Shown: positions 20,003 through 29,914 of the stretch, one piece after another
Position numbering within the stretch: the first letter of the stretch is position 1
Layout of the letters: each line of letters starts with the position of its first letter
Origin: an uncultured Caulobacter sp.
Lineage (GTDB): Bacteria; Pseudomonadota; Alphaproteobacteria; Caulobacterales; Caulobacteraceae
Direction: 5' to 3'
NCBI GenBank assembly: GCA_913776195.1
Contig: CAJYMH010000006.1
Span: 186,001 to 250,000 of the forward strand
DNA length: 64,000 bases
Translations under genes and position numbers: made by a program
The notes under the pieces: generated by a model
What the model was told of the DNA's origin: nothing
The model's input: only the letters and a program-made list of their open reading frames with translations
Database searches by the model: none

Positions 20003-21214
20003 TCAGCCTGGTTCGCGGGTCGTTAGGCCGCAGGCGGCGGAATGCCGTTCCGCGGCCAGAGCCCTTACACGCACTGGGGTTTCATCGTCCAGCAGCGGAC
20101 ACGAAACGCCGCCGTCGGCCAGAAAGATCACCGGCAGGGAGGGCCGCGCCAGGGCCGGGATCGCCCTGAGGGCCGCCTGCTGCGGCTTCGGAAGGCGCGC
20201 GCCCTGCCCGCGCAAAGGCCCGACGCTCAGCCCCCGCTGGTCGGCGAGAAGCTCGAACCTGCCGTCCCAGACGGCCTCTCCCTCGACCGCCAGCGACATA
20301 GCGGCCAATCCGCCACGCGCCGCCTCCCCGGCGTTACGGGCGATCAGCACACGATCGCCGAAGCCCTCGATCCGGGCGCCGGCCAGGGTGGCGGTGAAAT
20401 CCTCCCCGCCCCTCACCTGATCCATCAACCGCGCCAGCCGTTCGCCACGCGGCGGCACATCCGTTCCGGCGGCGCAAAGGCAGGCGGCGGCCAGACTGCG
20501 GGCGCTCAGGGTGCGGGGGAGGTCGAGCACACCCCAATGGGCCGCCGCGGGCTCGGGAACGGCCGTATCTGCGACAGGATCGGCGGCCTCCGCCAGATCC
20601 GGCTCCGCCGCCCGCGCTCGACTGCGGGCGAAGCGCTGATCCTCGTTGGCGGGATCGTCGATCCAGTCCCGCCCCCGCGCCGCCAGCCACTCGCGGATTT
20701 CGGACCGTCGCAGGCCCAGCATCGGCCGCAGCACGAAGACCCCGCGCCCTTCCGGCCAAGCCGGCGAGGGCGACCACTCGCGAGGATCGGAAACGCTGGA
20801 GCCCTCGGCGCGCATGGCCACGCCCTCAGCCAGATCATCGGCGGTGTGGCCCAACAGGATCACCCTCGCCCCCGCCTCTCGCGCCGCATCGGCCAACAGG
20901 GCGTGGCGCGCCCGTCTCGCGGCGGCGGGAAGGCCCGTGGACGGCTTGTCGCCCGCCCAGCCCAGGGCTCGAAAGCCCCAGCCCAGCTCGGTCGCCACGG
21001 CTCCGCAGCGGGCGGTCCAGCCGGCGCTGAGGGGATTGAGGCCGTGATCCACCGTCAGGACCAGCAGCCGCCGGCCATGGGTCTTCGCCCACGCGTCGGC
21101 GATCAGCAACAGCGCCAGGGAGTCGCCGCCGCCCGACAGGCCGACGGCCAGCGGGGCGGTGATATCCGACAGCAGCCGGCGGTCGAGAACCGCCGAGACC
21201 GCCTCTAGGCGCAC
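20003..21214 (-). CDS. tilS: tRNA(Ile)-lysidine synthase TilS
   Basis: 403 residues of N-type ATP pyrophosphatase. The PP-loop is SGGGDS at 27-32. The next family motifs are LTVDHGLNPLSAGW and LLGHTADDLAEGVAMR. TilS attaches lysine to C34 of tRNA-Ile(CAU), changing its codon reading from AUG to AUA, and is essential. The C-terminal half is divergent, as in other alphaproteobacteria. The GTG start at 21214 overlaps the end of cpoB by ten bases, so translation is coupled to the tol-pal accessory gene. Confidence 0.94.
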   Translation of the reverse strand: MRLEAVSAVLDRRLLSDITAPLAVGLSGGGDSLALLLIADAWAKTHGRRLLVLTVDHGLNPLSAGWTARCGAVATELGWGFRALGWAGDKPSTGLPAAARRARHALLADAAREAGARVILLGHTADDLAEGVAMRAEGSSVSDPREWSPSPAWPEGRGVFVLRPMLGLRRSEIREWLAARGRDWIDDPANEDQRFARSRARAAEPDLAEAADPVADTAVPEPAAAHWGVLDLPRTLSARSLAAACLCAAGTDVPPRGERLARLMDQVRGGEDFTATLAGARIEGFGDRVLIARNAGEAARGGLAAMSLAVEGEAVWDGRFELLADQRGLSVGPLRGQGARLPKPQQAALRAIPALARPSLPVIFLADGGVSCPLLDDETPVRVRALAAERHSAACGLTTREPG

Positions 21215-22056
21215 TTGGCCTGGGTCCGGGTGGTGGCCGCGCGGCTCTTCACCGCCGCCGAGGCGTTCGGATAGCGCTTGGGCAGCTCGTCCAGGGTCTT
21301 GCAGGCGTCAGCTGCGCGGTTCATCGCCGACAGCGAGCGGGCCAGCTTGACCACCGCGTCCGGGGCCCAACCCGTCTTCGGCCAGCCCCGGATCGCGCCG
21401 ATATAGGAGGCGGCGGCGTCGGGATAGGCTTGGCGCACATACTGCGTCTCGGCCAGCCAGTAGCGAGCCTCGGCCCCCTTCGGGCTGTCGCCGTGCTGCT
21501 CCACAAAGGCGGCGAAAGCGCGCTCGGCGCCGGCATAGTCGCCATCCAGCAACATCTGCCGGGCGTTGGCGAAGGCGGTGTCGGGATCGACGTCCTGCGC
21601 CATGGGCAGGCCGCCCGTCTCGCCCGGCGGCGGCGCGGCGACCATGCCGGCGGCGATTTTCTGCTCCAGGGCGGTCAGGCGTTCGTTCAGGGCGGCGGCC
21701 TGGTTCTTGGCATCGGTCGCCTCGCGCTTGGCCTGGTTCAGGTCGAAGTTGAGCGTCTCGTTCTGGCCGTTGAGGCGCTGCAGGCTCTCCTCCAGGTCGG
21801 TCACCCGGGTGGCCATGGTCTGGATCATCGCCTCGGTCTCGGCCGGCTGCACGACCACCGGCTTGCCGGTGTCGCGACCCTGGAAGACGATTGAGCGCAG
21901 CTCGCGGACCACCTTCTCCATGCGTTCGACCCGACGGGCGGAGCGGTCGTCCAGCGGATCGGCCTCCAGCGGCAGCGGCGTCTGGGCGATGGCGGCCGCG
22001 CCGGTCAGCGCGGACGTGGCGAGCAGGGCGGCGAAGGCGGCGGACTTGAGCTTCAT
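21205..22056 (-). CDS. cpoB: Tol-Pal accessory protein CpoB (YbgF)
   Basis: 283 residues from ATG 22056, with AGAGA just upstream; the track start at 22098 is too early. A signal peptide MKLKSAAFAALLATSALTGAAAIAQ leads into a coiled coil at roughly 40-140 (ATRVTDLEESLQRLNGQNETLNFDLNQAKRE). Then come three TPR-like repeats, the first in FANARQMLLDGDYAGAERAFAAFVEQHGDSPKGAEARYWLAE. CpoB links the Tol machine to peptidoglycan synthesis during constriction in the periplasm. It follows pal after a terminator and overlaps tilS. Confidence 0.93.
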   Translation of the reverse strand: MKLKSAAFAALLATSALTGAAAIAQTPLPLEADPLDDRSARRVERMEKVVRELRSIVFQGRDTGKPVVVQPAETEAMIQTMATRVTDLEESLQRLNGQNETLNFDLNQAKREATDAKNQAAALNERLTALEQKIAAGMVAAPPPGETGGLPMAQDVDPDTAFANARQMLLDGDYAGAERAFAAFVEQHGDSPKGAEARYWLAETQYVRQAYPDAAASYIGAIRGWPKTGWAPDAVVKLARSLSAMNRAADACKTLDELPKRYPNASAAVKSRAATTRTQAKCA

Positions 22057-22107
22057 CAGACTCTCTTCAGCGAAGGCGGCGACGAAATTACGGCGCACTC
22101 ACCCGTA

Positions 22108-22143
22108 TGCAAAGTAAAGGCCGCCCCTTCGCAGGAGCGGCCT
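22108..22143 (-). terminator. Terminator between pal and cpoB
   Basis: On the minus strand AGGCCGCTCC pairs with GGGGCGGCCT over a 6-nt loop (one G-T pair) and is followed by TTACTTT. It lies 39 bp after the pal stop. Read-through or a separate promoter would be needed for cpoB. Confidence 0.75.
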
Positions 22144-22181
22144 CGACTTGTCTCCCCGGCCCGCGAGGGACCGGCGAACGC

Positions 22182-22733
22182 TTAGCGCGCGCCTTCGGTG
22201 ATGGCGGTGCCGGCGTTACGGTTCTTGGCCCAGGCGTCCTCGCCCGAACCGCCGTCGATCGGACGTTCCTTGCCGTAGGAGATCGTCTCGATGCGGGCGG
22301 CCGACACGCCGCGGGCGACCAGGAAGTCACGCACGGAGTTGGCGCGGCGGGCGCCGAGTGCCAGGTTGTACTCGCGGGTGCCGCGTTCGTCGGCGTTGCC
22401 TTCGATGCGGACCTTCACGGCCGGATAGCGGGCCAGCCATGCGGCTTGGCCGGCCAGGACCGGCTCGGCGTCGGCGCGGACCGAATAGCTGTCGAGGTCG
22501 AAATAGACCCGGTCGCCGACGTTGACGACGAAGTCCTGCACCGAGCCCGGGATCGGGCCGCTCTGCACCGGCGGCGGCGGCGGCGGGGTGGTCGGATAGG
22601 CCGGAGCCTCCGGAGCCGGCGGCGGGGCGGCCGGAGCCGGCTGCGGCTTCGGCTTCGAGGCGCAGGCGGCGAGAGTGGCGGCGGCGACGCCGATAAGCAC
22701 CAGTTGACCGGCGCGCTTGGTGTTGAAGCTCAT
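22182..22733 (-). CDS. pal: Peptidoglycan-associated lipoprotein Pal
   Basis: 183 residues. The lipoprotein signal ends at LAAC, Cys24 being the lipidated residue. A Pro/Ala-rich linker follows to about residue 60. The OmpA-like peptidoglycan-binding domain has VYFDLDSYSVRADAEPVL, then RIEGNADERGTREYNLALGARRANSVRDFL. Pal anchors the outer membrane to the wall and is bound by TolB. In Caulobacter it is also needed for polar protein placement, which is family knowledge. A 163-bp gap with two GTCACAAAC repeats lies upstream and suggests its own promoter. Confidence 0.97.
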   Translation of the reverse strand: MSFNTKRAGQLVLIGVAAATLAACASKPKPQPAPAAPPPAPEAPAYPTTPPPPPPVQSGPIPGSVQDFVVNVGDRVYFDLDSYSVRADAEPVLAGQAAWLARYPAVKVRIEGNADERGTREYNLALGARRANSVRDFLVARGVSAARIETISYGKERPIDGGSGEDAWAKNRNAGTAITEGAR

Positions 22734-22813
22734 AGCTTCCTCCTCAGCTAAAAAGTCCAGCGAACCCTATACTCAAGCTTGTTTGCGTCAGGATGACAAA
22801 ACGCAGAGCGCCG

Positions 22814-22843
22814 GTCACAAACGCGTCAGAAGACGTCACAAAC
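22814..22843. promoter_or_regulatory. Direct repeats GTCACAAAC, 21 bp apart, upstream of pal
   Basis: The 9-mer GTCACAAAC occurs at 22814-22822 and again at 22835-22843, start to start exactly 21 bp, about two helical turns. The position, 80-110 bp before the pal ATG and after the tolB stop side, fits a protein-binding site for a pal-specific promoter. The same 9-mer occurs in the gap promoter region. Confidence 0.4.
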
Positions 22844-22896
22844 ATGGCCATAGGGTTGTCGAAAGGCGCAACGCGGCAGCGCGGCCTAGGTTGCAG

Positions 22897-24195
22897 TCAG
22901 TCCAGAAGCGGCGACCAGGCCGGGTCCGAACCAGAGCCCGGATACGGCGCGGGACGCAGGATGCGGCCAGTGATGTCCACAGTCCAAAGCTTGGCCCCGC
23001 CGCTGTTCTCGCGGAAGAACATGATCACCCGGCCGTTGGGTGCCCAAGTAGGTCCCTCCTCCAGCGAGGACGAGGTCAGGATGCGCTCGTCCGAGCCGTC
23101 CGGACGCATCACGCCGATGGAGAAGCCGCCGCTTTGCTTGGTGAAGGCGATGAAGTCGCCGCGCGGGCTCCACACCGGCGTGGTGTAGCGGCCGCCGCCG
23201 TAGGAGATGCGGCGCACGCCCGAGCCGTCGGTGTTCATCACATAGATCTGGGCGGTGCCGCCCCGGTCCGAGTTGAACACGATCTTGCTGCCGTCCGGCG
23301 AGAACGACGGCGAGGTGTCGATGGCCGGATCGGTGGTGATCCGCGTGGACTGCCGGCTGCGCAGGTCCATAATGTAGATGTCGCTGTTGCCCGCCCGCTC
23401 GACCGAGAAGGCGACCTTGCTGCCGTCTGGCGAGAAGCGCGGCGCGAACACCATGCCGGGGAAGCGGCCCAGGGTCTCCTGACGGCCGGTCTCCAGATTG
23501 AACAGATACAGGCTCGACCCCGTGGGTCGCAGCGCCATGTAGGTGATCTCCTGGCTGTTCGAGGAGAACCGAGGCGTCATGACGATGTACGAACCGTCGG
23601 TCAGGTAGTTCGGATTGGCCCCATCCTGATCCATGATCGCCAGGCGCTTGATGCGGTTCAGCTTCGGGCCGCTTTCGGCCACGAACACCACGCGGGTGTC
23701 AAAATAGCCCTTCTCACCGGTCAGGCGCTCATAGACGGCGTCGCTGATCTTGTGGGCGATCCGGCGCCAGTTCTCGGCCGGGGCGGAGAACTGCAGGCCT
23801 AGCAGCTGTTGCTGCGCATAGATGTCCCACAGGCGGAAATCGACCCGCAGGCGGCCGTCGGACTCCACCGTCACCTGGCCGTTAATCAGGGCCTGAGCGC
23901 CGACGCCTTTCCAGTTTTCGAACACCGGCTGGACGTTCACATCCAGGGTCTGGGTCGGGAAACGACCAGGGGCCACGGGCGCGAACAGGCCCGAGCGCTC
24001 CAGATTTCCGGTGATGACCTGGGCGATGTCGCCACCGCGGGTCGCACCGGAAAAGTTCGGCACGGCGATCGGCAGCGGGGCGATCGCGCCCTTGTTGACG
24101 TCCACCACCAGTTCCTGGGCGCGCGTCACGGCCGGCGCGGCCATCCCGACCACAAGGGCGGCGGCGACTGCGAGAAAGGCGAAGCGGGCTTTCAT
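22897..24195 (-). CDS. tolB: Tol-Pal system beta-propeller protein TolB
   Basis: 432 residues with a signal peptide, [26 protein letters not shown]. An N-terminal alpha/beta domain of about 170 residues precedes a six-bladed propeller. The blade repeats are visible as [33 protein letters not shown] and [11 protein letters not shown]. TolB in the periplasm contacts Pal and, through its N-terminal segment, TolA. It follows tolA in the tolQ-tolR-tolA-tolB run with an 18-bp spacer. Confidence 0.97.
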   Translation of the reverse strand: MKARFAFLAVAAALVVGMAAPAVTRAQELVVDVNKGAIAPLPIAVPNFSGATRGGDIAQVITGNLERSGLFAPVAPGRFPTQTLDVNVQPVFENWKGVGAQALINGQVTVESDGRLRVDFRLWDIYAQQQLLGLQFSAPAENWRRIAHKISDAVYERLTGEKGYFDTRVVFVAESGPKLNRIKRLAIMDQDGANPNYLTDGSYIVMTPRFSSNSQEITYMALRPTGSSLYLFNLETGRQETLGRFPGMVFAPRFSPDGSKVAFSVERAGNSDIYIMDLRSRQSTRITTDPAIDTSPSFSPDGSKIVFNSDRGGTAQIYVMNTDGSGVRRISYGGGRYTTPVWSPRGDFIAFTKQSGGFSIGVMRPDGSDERILTSSSLEEGPTWAPNGRVIMFFRENSGGAKLWTVDITGRILRPAPYPGSGSDPAWSPLLD

Positions 24196-24213
24196 AGCGT
24201 CAACGGTCCTTAT

Positions 24214-25041
24214 CTAGTTTGAACAGGCCGACTTGGCGTTGAATCTGAACGAGATCGCCTGTTGGCGGAAGCCAGGCGGCACTGAGAACGGCGCCGCTCG
24301 TCCGAACGCGGAAACCGCCCGGGTGGCTGCAGCCTGGGTGATCGGATTGGCGGTCAGGCCGCTGGTCACGCGCGGTTGGCCGACCAGTTGGCCAGAGGAC
24401 GAGATGGTCGCCTGGACGATCAGATTCACGTCCGCCCCACCCTCGACCTCGCAATTGGGGTTCCACAGGCGCTCGAGCTGCGCCCCCAGGGTGGCCAGTT
24501 GCGAAGCGGTCATGCCGGTGGCCGCACCGGCGGCGGGGCGCGCCTCAACAGCGGTCTCGGCTTGGTTCGGGCCCCTCTGGGCGTTGGAGTTCGGGCGGCC
24601 AGCGGGCTTGCGGCCCTTGTTGATCGAGGCGGCCAGGGCGTCCAGGTCGAAGCTGTCTTCCTTCGGCTTGGCCTGGTTCGGCTTCTTGGGCTGCGGCTTC
24701 TGGGGCGCGGGCGTCGGCGCCGGCTTCTGCGGGACCGGCTTTTGAGCCGCCTTGGGCGCGGGGGTCGGCGGCGCCGGCTCGGGCACGGGGGCGGGCGGCG
24801 CCGGCGGCTCGGGCGTCGCGTCGGGAACCGGGCTTTCGGTCTGGGCGGGAAGCTCCTCGGGCCCCTGCACCGCCGGGCGAACGTTGGTCGGCCCCTCGGC
24901 GACGATGGTCACCGGCACGGAGGCGACGACCATCTTCTTCGTCATCCAGGGCCAGGAGACGAAGAAGGAGCCGATCACCGCCGCGTGGAGGATCAGCGAC
25001 CCTGCCAGGAACGGCGTGCGGTTGGACCGTTCACGCGCCAT
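24214..25041 (-). CDS. tolA: Cell envelope protein TolA
   Basis: 275 residues. A single N-terminal membrane helix FLAGSLILHAAVIGSFFVSWPW is followed by a long Pro/Ala/Lys-rich spacer (PAPPTPAPKAAQKPVPQKPAPTPAPQKPQPKK). The C-terminal TonB/TolA-like domain has WNPNCEVEGGADVNLIVQATISSSGQLVGQPRV. TolA is the stalk that transmits TolQR energy to TolB-Pal. The spacer is Pro-rich rather than the Ala/Lys coiled helix of E. coli, which is usual in alphaproteobacteria. It starts two bases after the tolR stop. Confidence 0.92.
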   Translation of the reverse strand: MARERSNRTPFLAGSLILHAAVIGSFFVSWPWMTKKMVVASVPVTIVAEGPTNVRPAVQGPEELPAQTESPVPDATPEPPAPPAPVPEPAPPTPAPKAAQKPVPQKPAPTPAPQKPQPKKPNQAKPKEDSFDLDALAASINKGRKPAGRPNSNAQRGPNQAETAVEARPAAGAATGMTASQLATLGAQLERLWNPNCEVEGGADVNLIVQATISSSGQLVGQPRVTSGLTANPITQAAATRAVSAFGRAAPFSVPPGFRQQAISFRFNAKSACSN

Positions 25042-25043
25042 GC

Positions 25044-25535
25044 CTACCGCGCCTCGGCGCTATCCGCAGACGCGCCTGAAGACGGGCCGCCCGTCTCGGT
25101 GACGAGGTTGATCTTGGTGAAGCCGGACGTGGACAGGGAGGCCATGACCTGGGCGACGATCTCGTAGGAAGCGCGGCCGTCGGCGCGGACGAAGATCGGC
25201 GTCTCGGTCCCTTCGGCGGCGATTTCGTGCAGGCGCGGCGACAGATCGGCGAACGGGACCTGGTCCTCGCCGATGAACACGGCGGCGTCCTGCCGGATGG
25301 AGACCGTCAGCGGCTCCTTCTGATCCTGCATCGCCCCGGCCTCGGTCTTGGGCAGCTCGACCTCGACCCCGGCCGTCAGCAACGGCGCGCTGATCATGAA
25401 GATGATCAGCAGCACCAGCATCACGTCCACCAGCGGGGTGACGTTGATCTCCGACAGGGCGCCGCGGCGGCGCCCCCGCCGGCGCCGGCCCCGACCGCCG
25501 CCGGTCGAGAAGGCGTCGTGGGAGGACATGCCCAT
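25044..25535 (-). CDS. tolR: Biopolymer transporter protein TolR (ExbD family)
   Basis: 163 residues. An Arg/Gly-rich N-terminus ([14 protein letters not shown]) precedes [28 protein letters not shown], the single ExbD/TolR helix with the conserved membrane Asp that takes part in proton flow. A periplasmic domain follows with [17 protein letters not shown]. TolR and TolQ form the proton-driven motor of the Tol-Pal system in the inner membrane. It lies three bases from tolQ. Confidence 0.96.
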   Translation of the reverse strand: MGMSSHDAFSTGGGRGRRRRGRRRGALSEINVTPLVDVMLVLLIIFMISAPLLTAGVEVELPKTEAGAMQDQKEPLTVSIRQDAAVFIGEDQVPFADLSPRLHEIAAEGTETPIFVRADGRASYEIVAQVMASLSTSGFTKINLVTETGGPSSGASADSAEAR

Positions 25536-25538
25536 GGA

Positions 25539-26228
25539 TCAGCGCTCCGCCAGGCGGCGCTGGATCGCGGTGGACAGGTCGTCGGCGAAGTTCTCCAGAC
25601 GGCCGCCGAACTTGGCCGCGTCGGTGGAGAACTTGTTGTAGGCGATATAGGCCGGAATGGCGGCGATCAGGCCGATGGCCGTGGCGAAAAGGGCCTCGGC
25701 GATGGCCGGGGCCACCACGGCCAGCGAGGTGTTCTTCTCGGCGGCGATGGCCTGGAAGGCGTTCATGATGCCCCACACCGTGCCGAACAGACCGATGAAC
25801 GGCGAGGCGGTGGCGACAATGGCCAGCAGGCCCAGGCCGTCCTCGGCCTTCGCGGTCTCGCGGGCGATGGTGTTGTCCAGGGTGCGGTCGATGCGGGTGA
25901 TGAGCATGGCCGTCTGGGCGTCGTCCAGGCGGCCCTTGGCGCGGGCGTCGCGCCACTCCTTCAGGGCGGCGACCAGCATCTTGGGCAGCGGGTGCGTCGG
26001 AGCGGAGCCGGCCTCGGCCGCCACGTCCTCAAGCGAGCGTCCGCCGCTGACCTTGTCTTCGAAACGATCCGCCTCGCGGTTCAGCGAGGTGAACTTGAAC
26101 GCCTTGTCCAGGATCACGGCCCAGGACCACAGCGACGCCAGGCCCAGCCCGATCATCACCAGTTTGACGACCCAGTCGGCCTGCATGAACAGATGCAGGA
26201 ACGAAAAGTTGGCGGCTGCGGCGTCCAT
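25539..26228 (-). CDS. tolQ: Tol-Pal motor protein TolQ (MotA/TolQ/ExbB family)
   Basis: 229 residues with three membrane helices: [10 protein letters not shown]-preceding segment at 18-40, [26 protein letters not shown], and [25 protein letters not shown]. The second and third are the family's proton-path helices. TolQ assembles as a ring around TolR. It is the first tol gene, so a promoter is expected in the 118 bp between it and ybgC. Confidence 0.96.
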   Translation of the reverse strand: MDAAAANFSFLHLFMQADWVVKLVMIGLGLASLWSWAVILDKAFKFTSLNREADRFEDKVSGGRSLEDVAAEAGSAPTHPLPKMLVAALKEWRDARAKGRLDDAQTAMLITRIDRTLDNTIARETAKAEDGLGLLAIVATASPFIGLFGTVWGIMNAFQAIAAEKNTSLAVVAPAIAEALFATAIGLIAAIPAYIAYNKFSTDAAKFGGRLENFADDLSTAIQRRLAER

Positions 26229-26346
26229 GCGGTCTCCGGCAAGATGCGAATCAGTAGCGGTTCGGGTCCGTTTGCCATGACCCGGGCGGATGGTGAAACT
26301 ATGGCGTGGCTTGGTTAACGGCTTTTTCAGCCGACCTCCCCCGCGT

Positions 26347-26793
26347 TCAGTCCCGCTTAGCGAACAAAGGCGACAGACGTTCCACCATATCGGCCGGCGG
26401 ACGTCGCGGACGGCCGTCCAAGGTGATGCAGGCTGCCTCGACGGCGGCCTGGGCGATCAGCTCGTCGCCGCGCATGATCCGCTGCGTCACCAACAGGCGC
26501 GGGCCTTTGACCGCATCGTACAGGGTCACCACCGTCAGGGCGTCGTCCACCTTGGCCGGGCGCTTGAAGTCGATCTCCATCCGCACCACCACGAAGGCCG
26601 CCGGATCGTCGCGGCCCGCCAGATCGGTGTGTGAGATCCCCGCCAGCCGCAGGAAGTCGCTTCGCCCCCGCTCGAAATAGCGCAGGTAGTTGGCGTGATA
26701 GACGACCCCGGTGAAGTCTGTGTCCTCGTAATAGATGCGCACCGGCAGGTGATGCTCGCGCCCGATCAGGACGCCGCAGGTGGGTTCGGTCAT
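26347..26793 (-). CDS. ybgC: Tol-Pal-associated acyl-CoA thioesterase YbgC
   Basis: 148 residues from ATG 26793, with AGGAG five bases upstream. The 4HBT hot-dog fold shows the catalytic Asp in YYEDTDFTGVVYHANYLRYFERGRSDFLR, and the later EIDFKRPAKVDDALTVVT is typical. YbgC hydrolyses acyl-CoA thioesters and is usually the first gene of the tol-pal cluster, as here. The track's 196-aa ORF starts too early. Its ATG overlaps the stop of the SEDS-like gene. Confidence 0.94.
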   Translation of the reverse strand: MTEPTCGVLIGREHHLPVRIYYEDTDFTGVVYHANYLRYFERGRSDFLRLAGISHTDLAGRDDPAAFVVVRMEIDFKRPAKVDDALTVVTLYDAVKGPRLLVTQRIMRGDELIAQAAVEAACITLDGRPRRPPADMVERLSPLFAKRD

Positions 26794-27650
26794 GGGCGCT
26801 CCTGAACTCTGGCCCGCCCCATATGCGCCAGGGCCAGTCCCAGCGAAACGCCCCAGCCCAGCACAGGCGAGGCGCCGTAGCCGATCACCGGCGTCGGATA
26901 GTTGCCGAAGACCCCGGCCAGGACGAATCCGCCCCACAGCGCGCCGAGCGCCAGGGCGGCGGCGGAGTCATGCTTGAGGCCGATGAAGACGAAGGGCGCC
27001 GGCAGCAGGGCCAGCATCAGGCCGGCGAACAGGCCGATCAGCGGGGCCGTCGCGAAGGCGGCCGAGACCACCTCCTCCACATAGCTGACGGCCGGCAGGC
27101 TGTCGGGCCGAGTCCAGGCCCATGCGGCTGCGACGACGGCCACGGCGGCGGCGGCCAGGTCCAGCCGCCCGCGATAACCCCATAGCCGAACGACCAGCGC
27201 CAGGGCGAAGGCGACGGCCGTTCCACCATCAGGTTGAAGCGCGAGGACGAGAGCGATCCCGGCGCAAAGGCTGGCCGTCAGAAGCGTCGCTGGGCGCAAG
27301 GCGAAGACCCAAGCCGTCGCCGGGAGGGCCAGCGAGGCCGGATGCAGCAGCACGGGCCCGACGCCGATCCAGCGGGTCGCGCCGTCCATGCTGACGCCGA
27401 ACAGCGCCGTCCCCGCGACCGCGAACAGACTAAACGCCATGACCGTCACCTGCGCCCCGCTGCTCAGCGCCGACCGGTTCCTGGACATGAGGAAGGCCAG
27501 AGCGGCGGCGATGACGCCCGCCGCGCCCTGCACCGCCAGCATCGAGGTCGAGGCCCCCGCCGCCCGGATGGCCAGCAGTGAGGCCGCCAGGGTCAGCAGG
27601 GCCAGAAGGGCGACGAGACCCCAGACGCGACTTACCGCCCCGTCGATCAT
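26790..27650 (-). CDS. Small SEDS-like (FtsW/RodA-related) polytopic membrane protein
   Basis: 286 residues with eight or nine hydrophobic segments. Three stretches recall FtsW/Rod[22 protein letters not shown] resembles the GARRWI..G...QPSE motif. [21 protein letters not shown] resembles the QPDLGTA loop. [21 protein letters not shown] resembles the PF(V/I)SYGGS helix. FtsW and RodA have about 380 residues and a catalytic Asp before TM8; here the matching region, [16 protein letters not shown], lacks an obvious Asp. I infer a shortened SEDS homologue that may not be an active polymerase. It sits between ruvB and ybgC, overlapping the latter by four bases. Confidence 0.55.
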   Translation of the reverse strand: MIDGAVSRVWGLVALLALLTLAASLLAIRAAGASTSMLAVQGAAGVIAAALAFLMSRNRSALSSGAQVTVMAFSLFAVAGTALFGVSMDGATRWIGVGPVLLHPASLALPATAWVFALRPATLLTASLCAGIALVLALQPDGGTAVAFALALVVRLWGYRGRLDLAAAAVAVVAAAWAWTRPDSLPAVSYVEEVVSAAFATAPLIGLFAGLMLALLPAPFVFIGLKHDSAAALALGALWGGFVLAGVFGNYPTPVIGYGASPVLGWGVSLGLALAHMGRARVQERP

Positions 27651-28669
27651 TCGAACAGACCGCTCTGGGCCGCCGGTTGCGGCGGCGGGGTCAGGCCGAT
27701 GTGCATGTAGGCCTTGGCGCAGGCCACGCGGCCGCGCGGCGTGCGCTGGATGAAGCCCTGCTGCATCAGATAGGGCTCGATCACGTCCTCCACCGCGTCG
27801 CGGGCCTCGGCGATGGCGTAGGCCAGTGTCTCAACCCCGGCGGGGCCGCCGTTGTAGTGCTCGATCAGCGCCCGTAGATAGCGGCGGTCCAGGCTGTCCA
27901 GGCCCACCTCGTCCACCTCCAGCCGAGCCAGGGCGCGGGAGGCGTGGCCCTTGTCGATGACGGTGGCTCCGTCGGCCCCGGCGAAGTCGCGTACCCGGCG
28001 CAGCAGGCGGCCGGCCACGCGCGGGGTGCCCCGGGCGCGGGCGGCGATCTCCATGGCCCCCTCTTCGGCCAGGGGCGCGCCCATCTTGCGGGCGGCGTGC
28101 AGCAGGACGTGCTTCAGCTCGTCGTGGGTATAGAACTCCAGCCGCACCGGAATGCCGAAACGGTCGCGCAGCGGCGTGGCCAGCATCCCCGCCCGCGTGG
28201 TGGCCGCCACCAGGGTGAAAGGCGCCAGGTCGATGCGGATGGAGCGGGCCGACGGCCCCTCCCCGATCACCAGATCGAGGACGTGATCCTCCATGGCCGG
28301 ATAGAGGATTTCCTCAACATTCGGCGACAGGCGGTGGATCTCGTCGATGAAAAGGACGTCGTTGGCTTCCAGATTGGTCAGGATCGCCGCCAGGTCGCCG
28401 GGCTTGTTCAGCACCGGGCCGCTGGTGGCGCGGAAGTTCACGCCCAGCTCCCGCGCGACGATCTGGGCCAGGGTGGTCTTGCCCAGGCCCGGGGGACCGA
28501 ACAGCAGGACGTGATCCAGGGACTCGCCCCGGCCGCGCGCCGCCTCGATGAAGATCTTCAGATTAGCCTTGGCCTGCGCCTGACCGACGAACTCGGCCAG
28601 GGTCTGGGGCCGCAGGGCGCGGTCGGAGCCCTCCAGCGGGGCCTGCTCGCCGGAGACGATGCGCGTCAC
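27647..28669 (-). CDS. ruvB: Holliday junction branch migration helicase RuvB
   Basis: 340 residues from GTG 28669 ([14 protein letters not shown]). The Walker A motif is GPPGLGKT at 58-65, Walker B is LFIDEIHRL, and sensor 1 is [11 protein letters not shown]. The arginine finger lies in PLRDRFG. The C-terminal winged helix ends [22 protein letters not shown]. RuvB hexamers drive branch migration with RuvA. The start overlaps the ruvA stop as GTGA. The track's 581-aa frame extends falsely through ruvA. Confidence 0.97.
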   Translation of the reverse strand: MTRIVSGEQAPLEGSDRALRPQTLAEFVGQAQAKANLKIFIEAARGRGESLDHVLLFGPPGLGKTTLAQIVARELGVNFRATSGPVLNKPGDLAAILTNLEANDVLFIDEIHRLSPNVEEILYPAMEDHVLDLVIGEGPSARSIRIDLAPFTLVAATTRAGMLATPLRDRFGIPVRLEFYTHDELKHVLLHAARKMGAPLAEEGAMEIAARARGTPRVAGRLLRRVRDFAGADGATVIDKGHASRALARLEVDEVGLDSLDRRYLRALIEHYNGGPAGVETLAYAIAEARDAVEDVIEPYLMQQGFIQRTPRGRVACAKAYMHIGLTPPPQPAAQSGLFE

Positions 28670-29283
28670 CGGCCCAGCTCCTGCAGGCCGGCCTTGATCA
28701 GGGCGGCGACGTCGGCCTCCTCGCCCAGGCGGGTCGCGGCGGCCTCGACCACGCGGCGGGCCTGCGCCTCGGCGACGCCCAGGCCCATAAGGCCGACCAC
28801 CGCCTCGCCCGATGCGGAGGGCCGCACAGGTTCCGCCGGGCCGCTGCTGGGCGAGGGTGCGAAGGTGACCGGGCCGTCGGTGATCGGCTTGTCCTTCAGC
28901 TCGGTGACGATGCGCAGGGCCAGCTTCGGGCCGACTCCCTGGGCGCGGCCCACGGCGGCCTTGTCCTCCCGCGCCACGGCCCCGGCGAGTTCGGACGGGG
29001 TCAGGACGTCGAGCACGGCCATGGCCGCCTTGGGGCCGACGCCCTGGATCGCCTGCAGCAGGACGAAGGCGCGGCGATCCTCGCGCGTGCCAAAGCCATA
29101 CAGGCGAAGACCCGCGCTTTCGCTCCACTGACTTTCGATGTGCAACAGGGTCTCTTCGCCCAGGGCCGGCAAGCGCCCCAGGGTCCGCGCCCCGCAGCGG
29201 ACCACATAGCCCACGCCCATGACGTCGATCAGGGCTTCCTCTTCGCCGACCTCGGCGACGGCGCCGCGCAGACGACCGATCAT
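28666..29283 (-). CDS. ruvA: Holliday junction DNA-binding protein RuvA
   Basis: 205 residues from ATG 29283: [31 protein letters not shown]. The helix-hairpin-helix region is [28 protein letters not shown]...[18 protein letters not shown] flexible Pro/Ser linker and the C-terminal RuvB-binding domain follow. RuvA tetramers hold the four-way junction. It overlaps both neighbours by four bases, forming ruvC-ruvA-ruvB in that order, the standard arrangement. Confidence 0.96.
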   Translation of the reverse strand: MIGRLRGAVAEVGEEEALIDVMGVGYVVRCGARTLGRLPALGEETLLHIESQWSESAGLRLYGFGTREDRRAFVLLQAIQGVGPKAAMAVLDVLTPSELAGAVAREDKAAVGRAQGVGPKLALRIVTELKDKPITDGPVTFAPSPSSGPAEPVRPSASGEAVVGLMGLGVAEAQARRVVEAAATRLGEEADVAALIKAGLQELGR

Positions 29284-29858
29284 TGGATGCCTTTCGCGGC
29301 GAGCGCGGCGGCCCAGGCCGCGCCGGACGAGCCTTTGCGCGACCGCACCGGGGCGCGGGTGATGATCGGAACGGCGGCCCGGCCGCGCGCATGGGCGTGG
29401 GCGATGGCCACCGCCAGGGCGTCGGCGGCGTCGGCGACCGCTCCGGCCGCCGTGGGCAGGATGCGGGCGATCATGAAGCCTATCTGGTCCTTGTCGGCCG
29501 CGCCCGTGCCGACCACCGCCTTCTTCACGTGGCGGCTGGCGTACTCGGCCACCGGCAGGCCGGCGCGGGCCGGGGCGATCAGAGCCGCCGCGCGGGCATG
29601 GCCTAGCTTCAGGCTGGACTGGGCGTTGGTGTTCAAGAAGGTCTCCTCCACCGCCGCCTCGTGCGGGGCGTGGGTGTCGATCACGCCCTCGATGCCCTCG
29701 AACAGGGTCAGTAGGCGGGTCGCGAAAGGGGCGGTTTCGTCGGGCGCGATGACCCCATGGGCCACATGGGTCAGGCGCGAGCCGTCCATGATGATCACCC
29801 CCCAACCGGTGCGCCGGAGGCCGGGATCGAGCCCGAGAATGCGAATCGCGTTCGTCAT
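29280..29858 (-). CDS. ruvC: Crossover junction endodeoxyribonuclease RuvC
   Basis: 192 residues. Catalytic acidic residues are visible as Asp11 in [12 protein letters not shown], the Glu pair at 71-72 in [16 protein letters not shown], and the C-terminal Asps in [14 protein letters not shown]. RuvC resolves Holliday junctions held by RuvAB. It has a basic C-terminal extension ([15 protein letters not shown]) slightly longer than E. coli RuvC. It is the first gene of the ruvCAB operon. Confidence 0.96.
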   Translation of the reverse strand: MTNAIRILGLDPGLRRTGWGVIIMDGSRLTHVAHGVIAPDETAPFATRLLTLFEGIEGVIDTHAPHEAAVEETFLNTNAQSSLKLGHARAAALIAPARAGLPVAEYASRHVKKAVVGTGAADKDQIGFMIARILPTAAGAVADAADALAVAIAHAHARGRAAVPIITRAPVRSRKGSSGAAWAAALAAKGIQ

Positions 29859-29914
29859 GTGTTCCGCAATTTCTCTCGTCGAGACCCGGCGGGAAAGCGG
29901 TTTTTAGTTAACGC

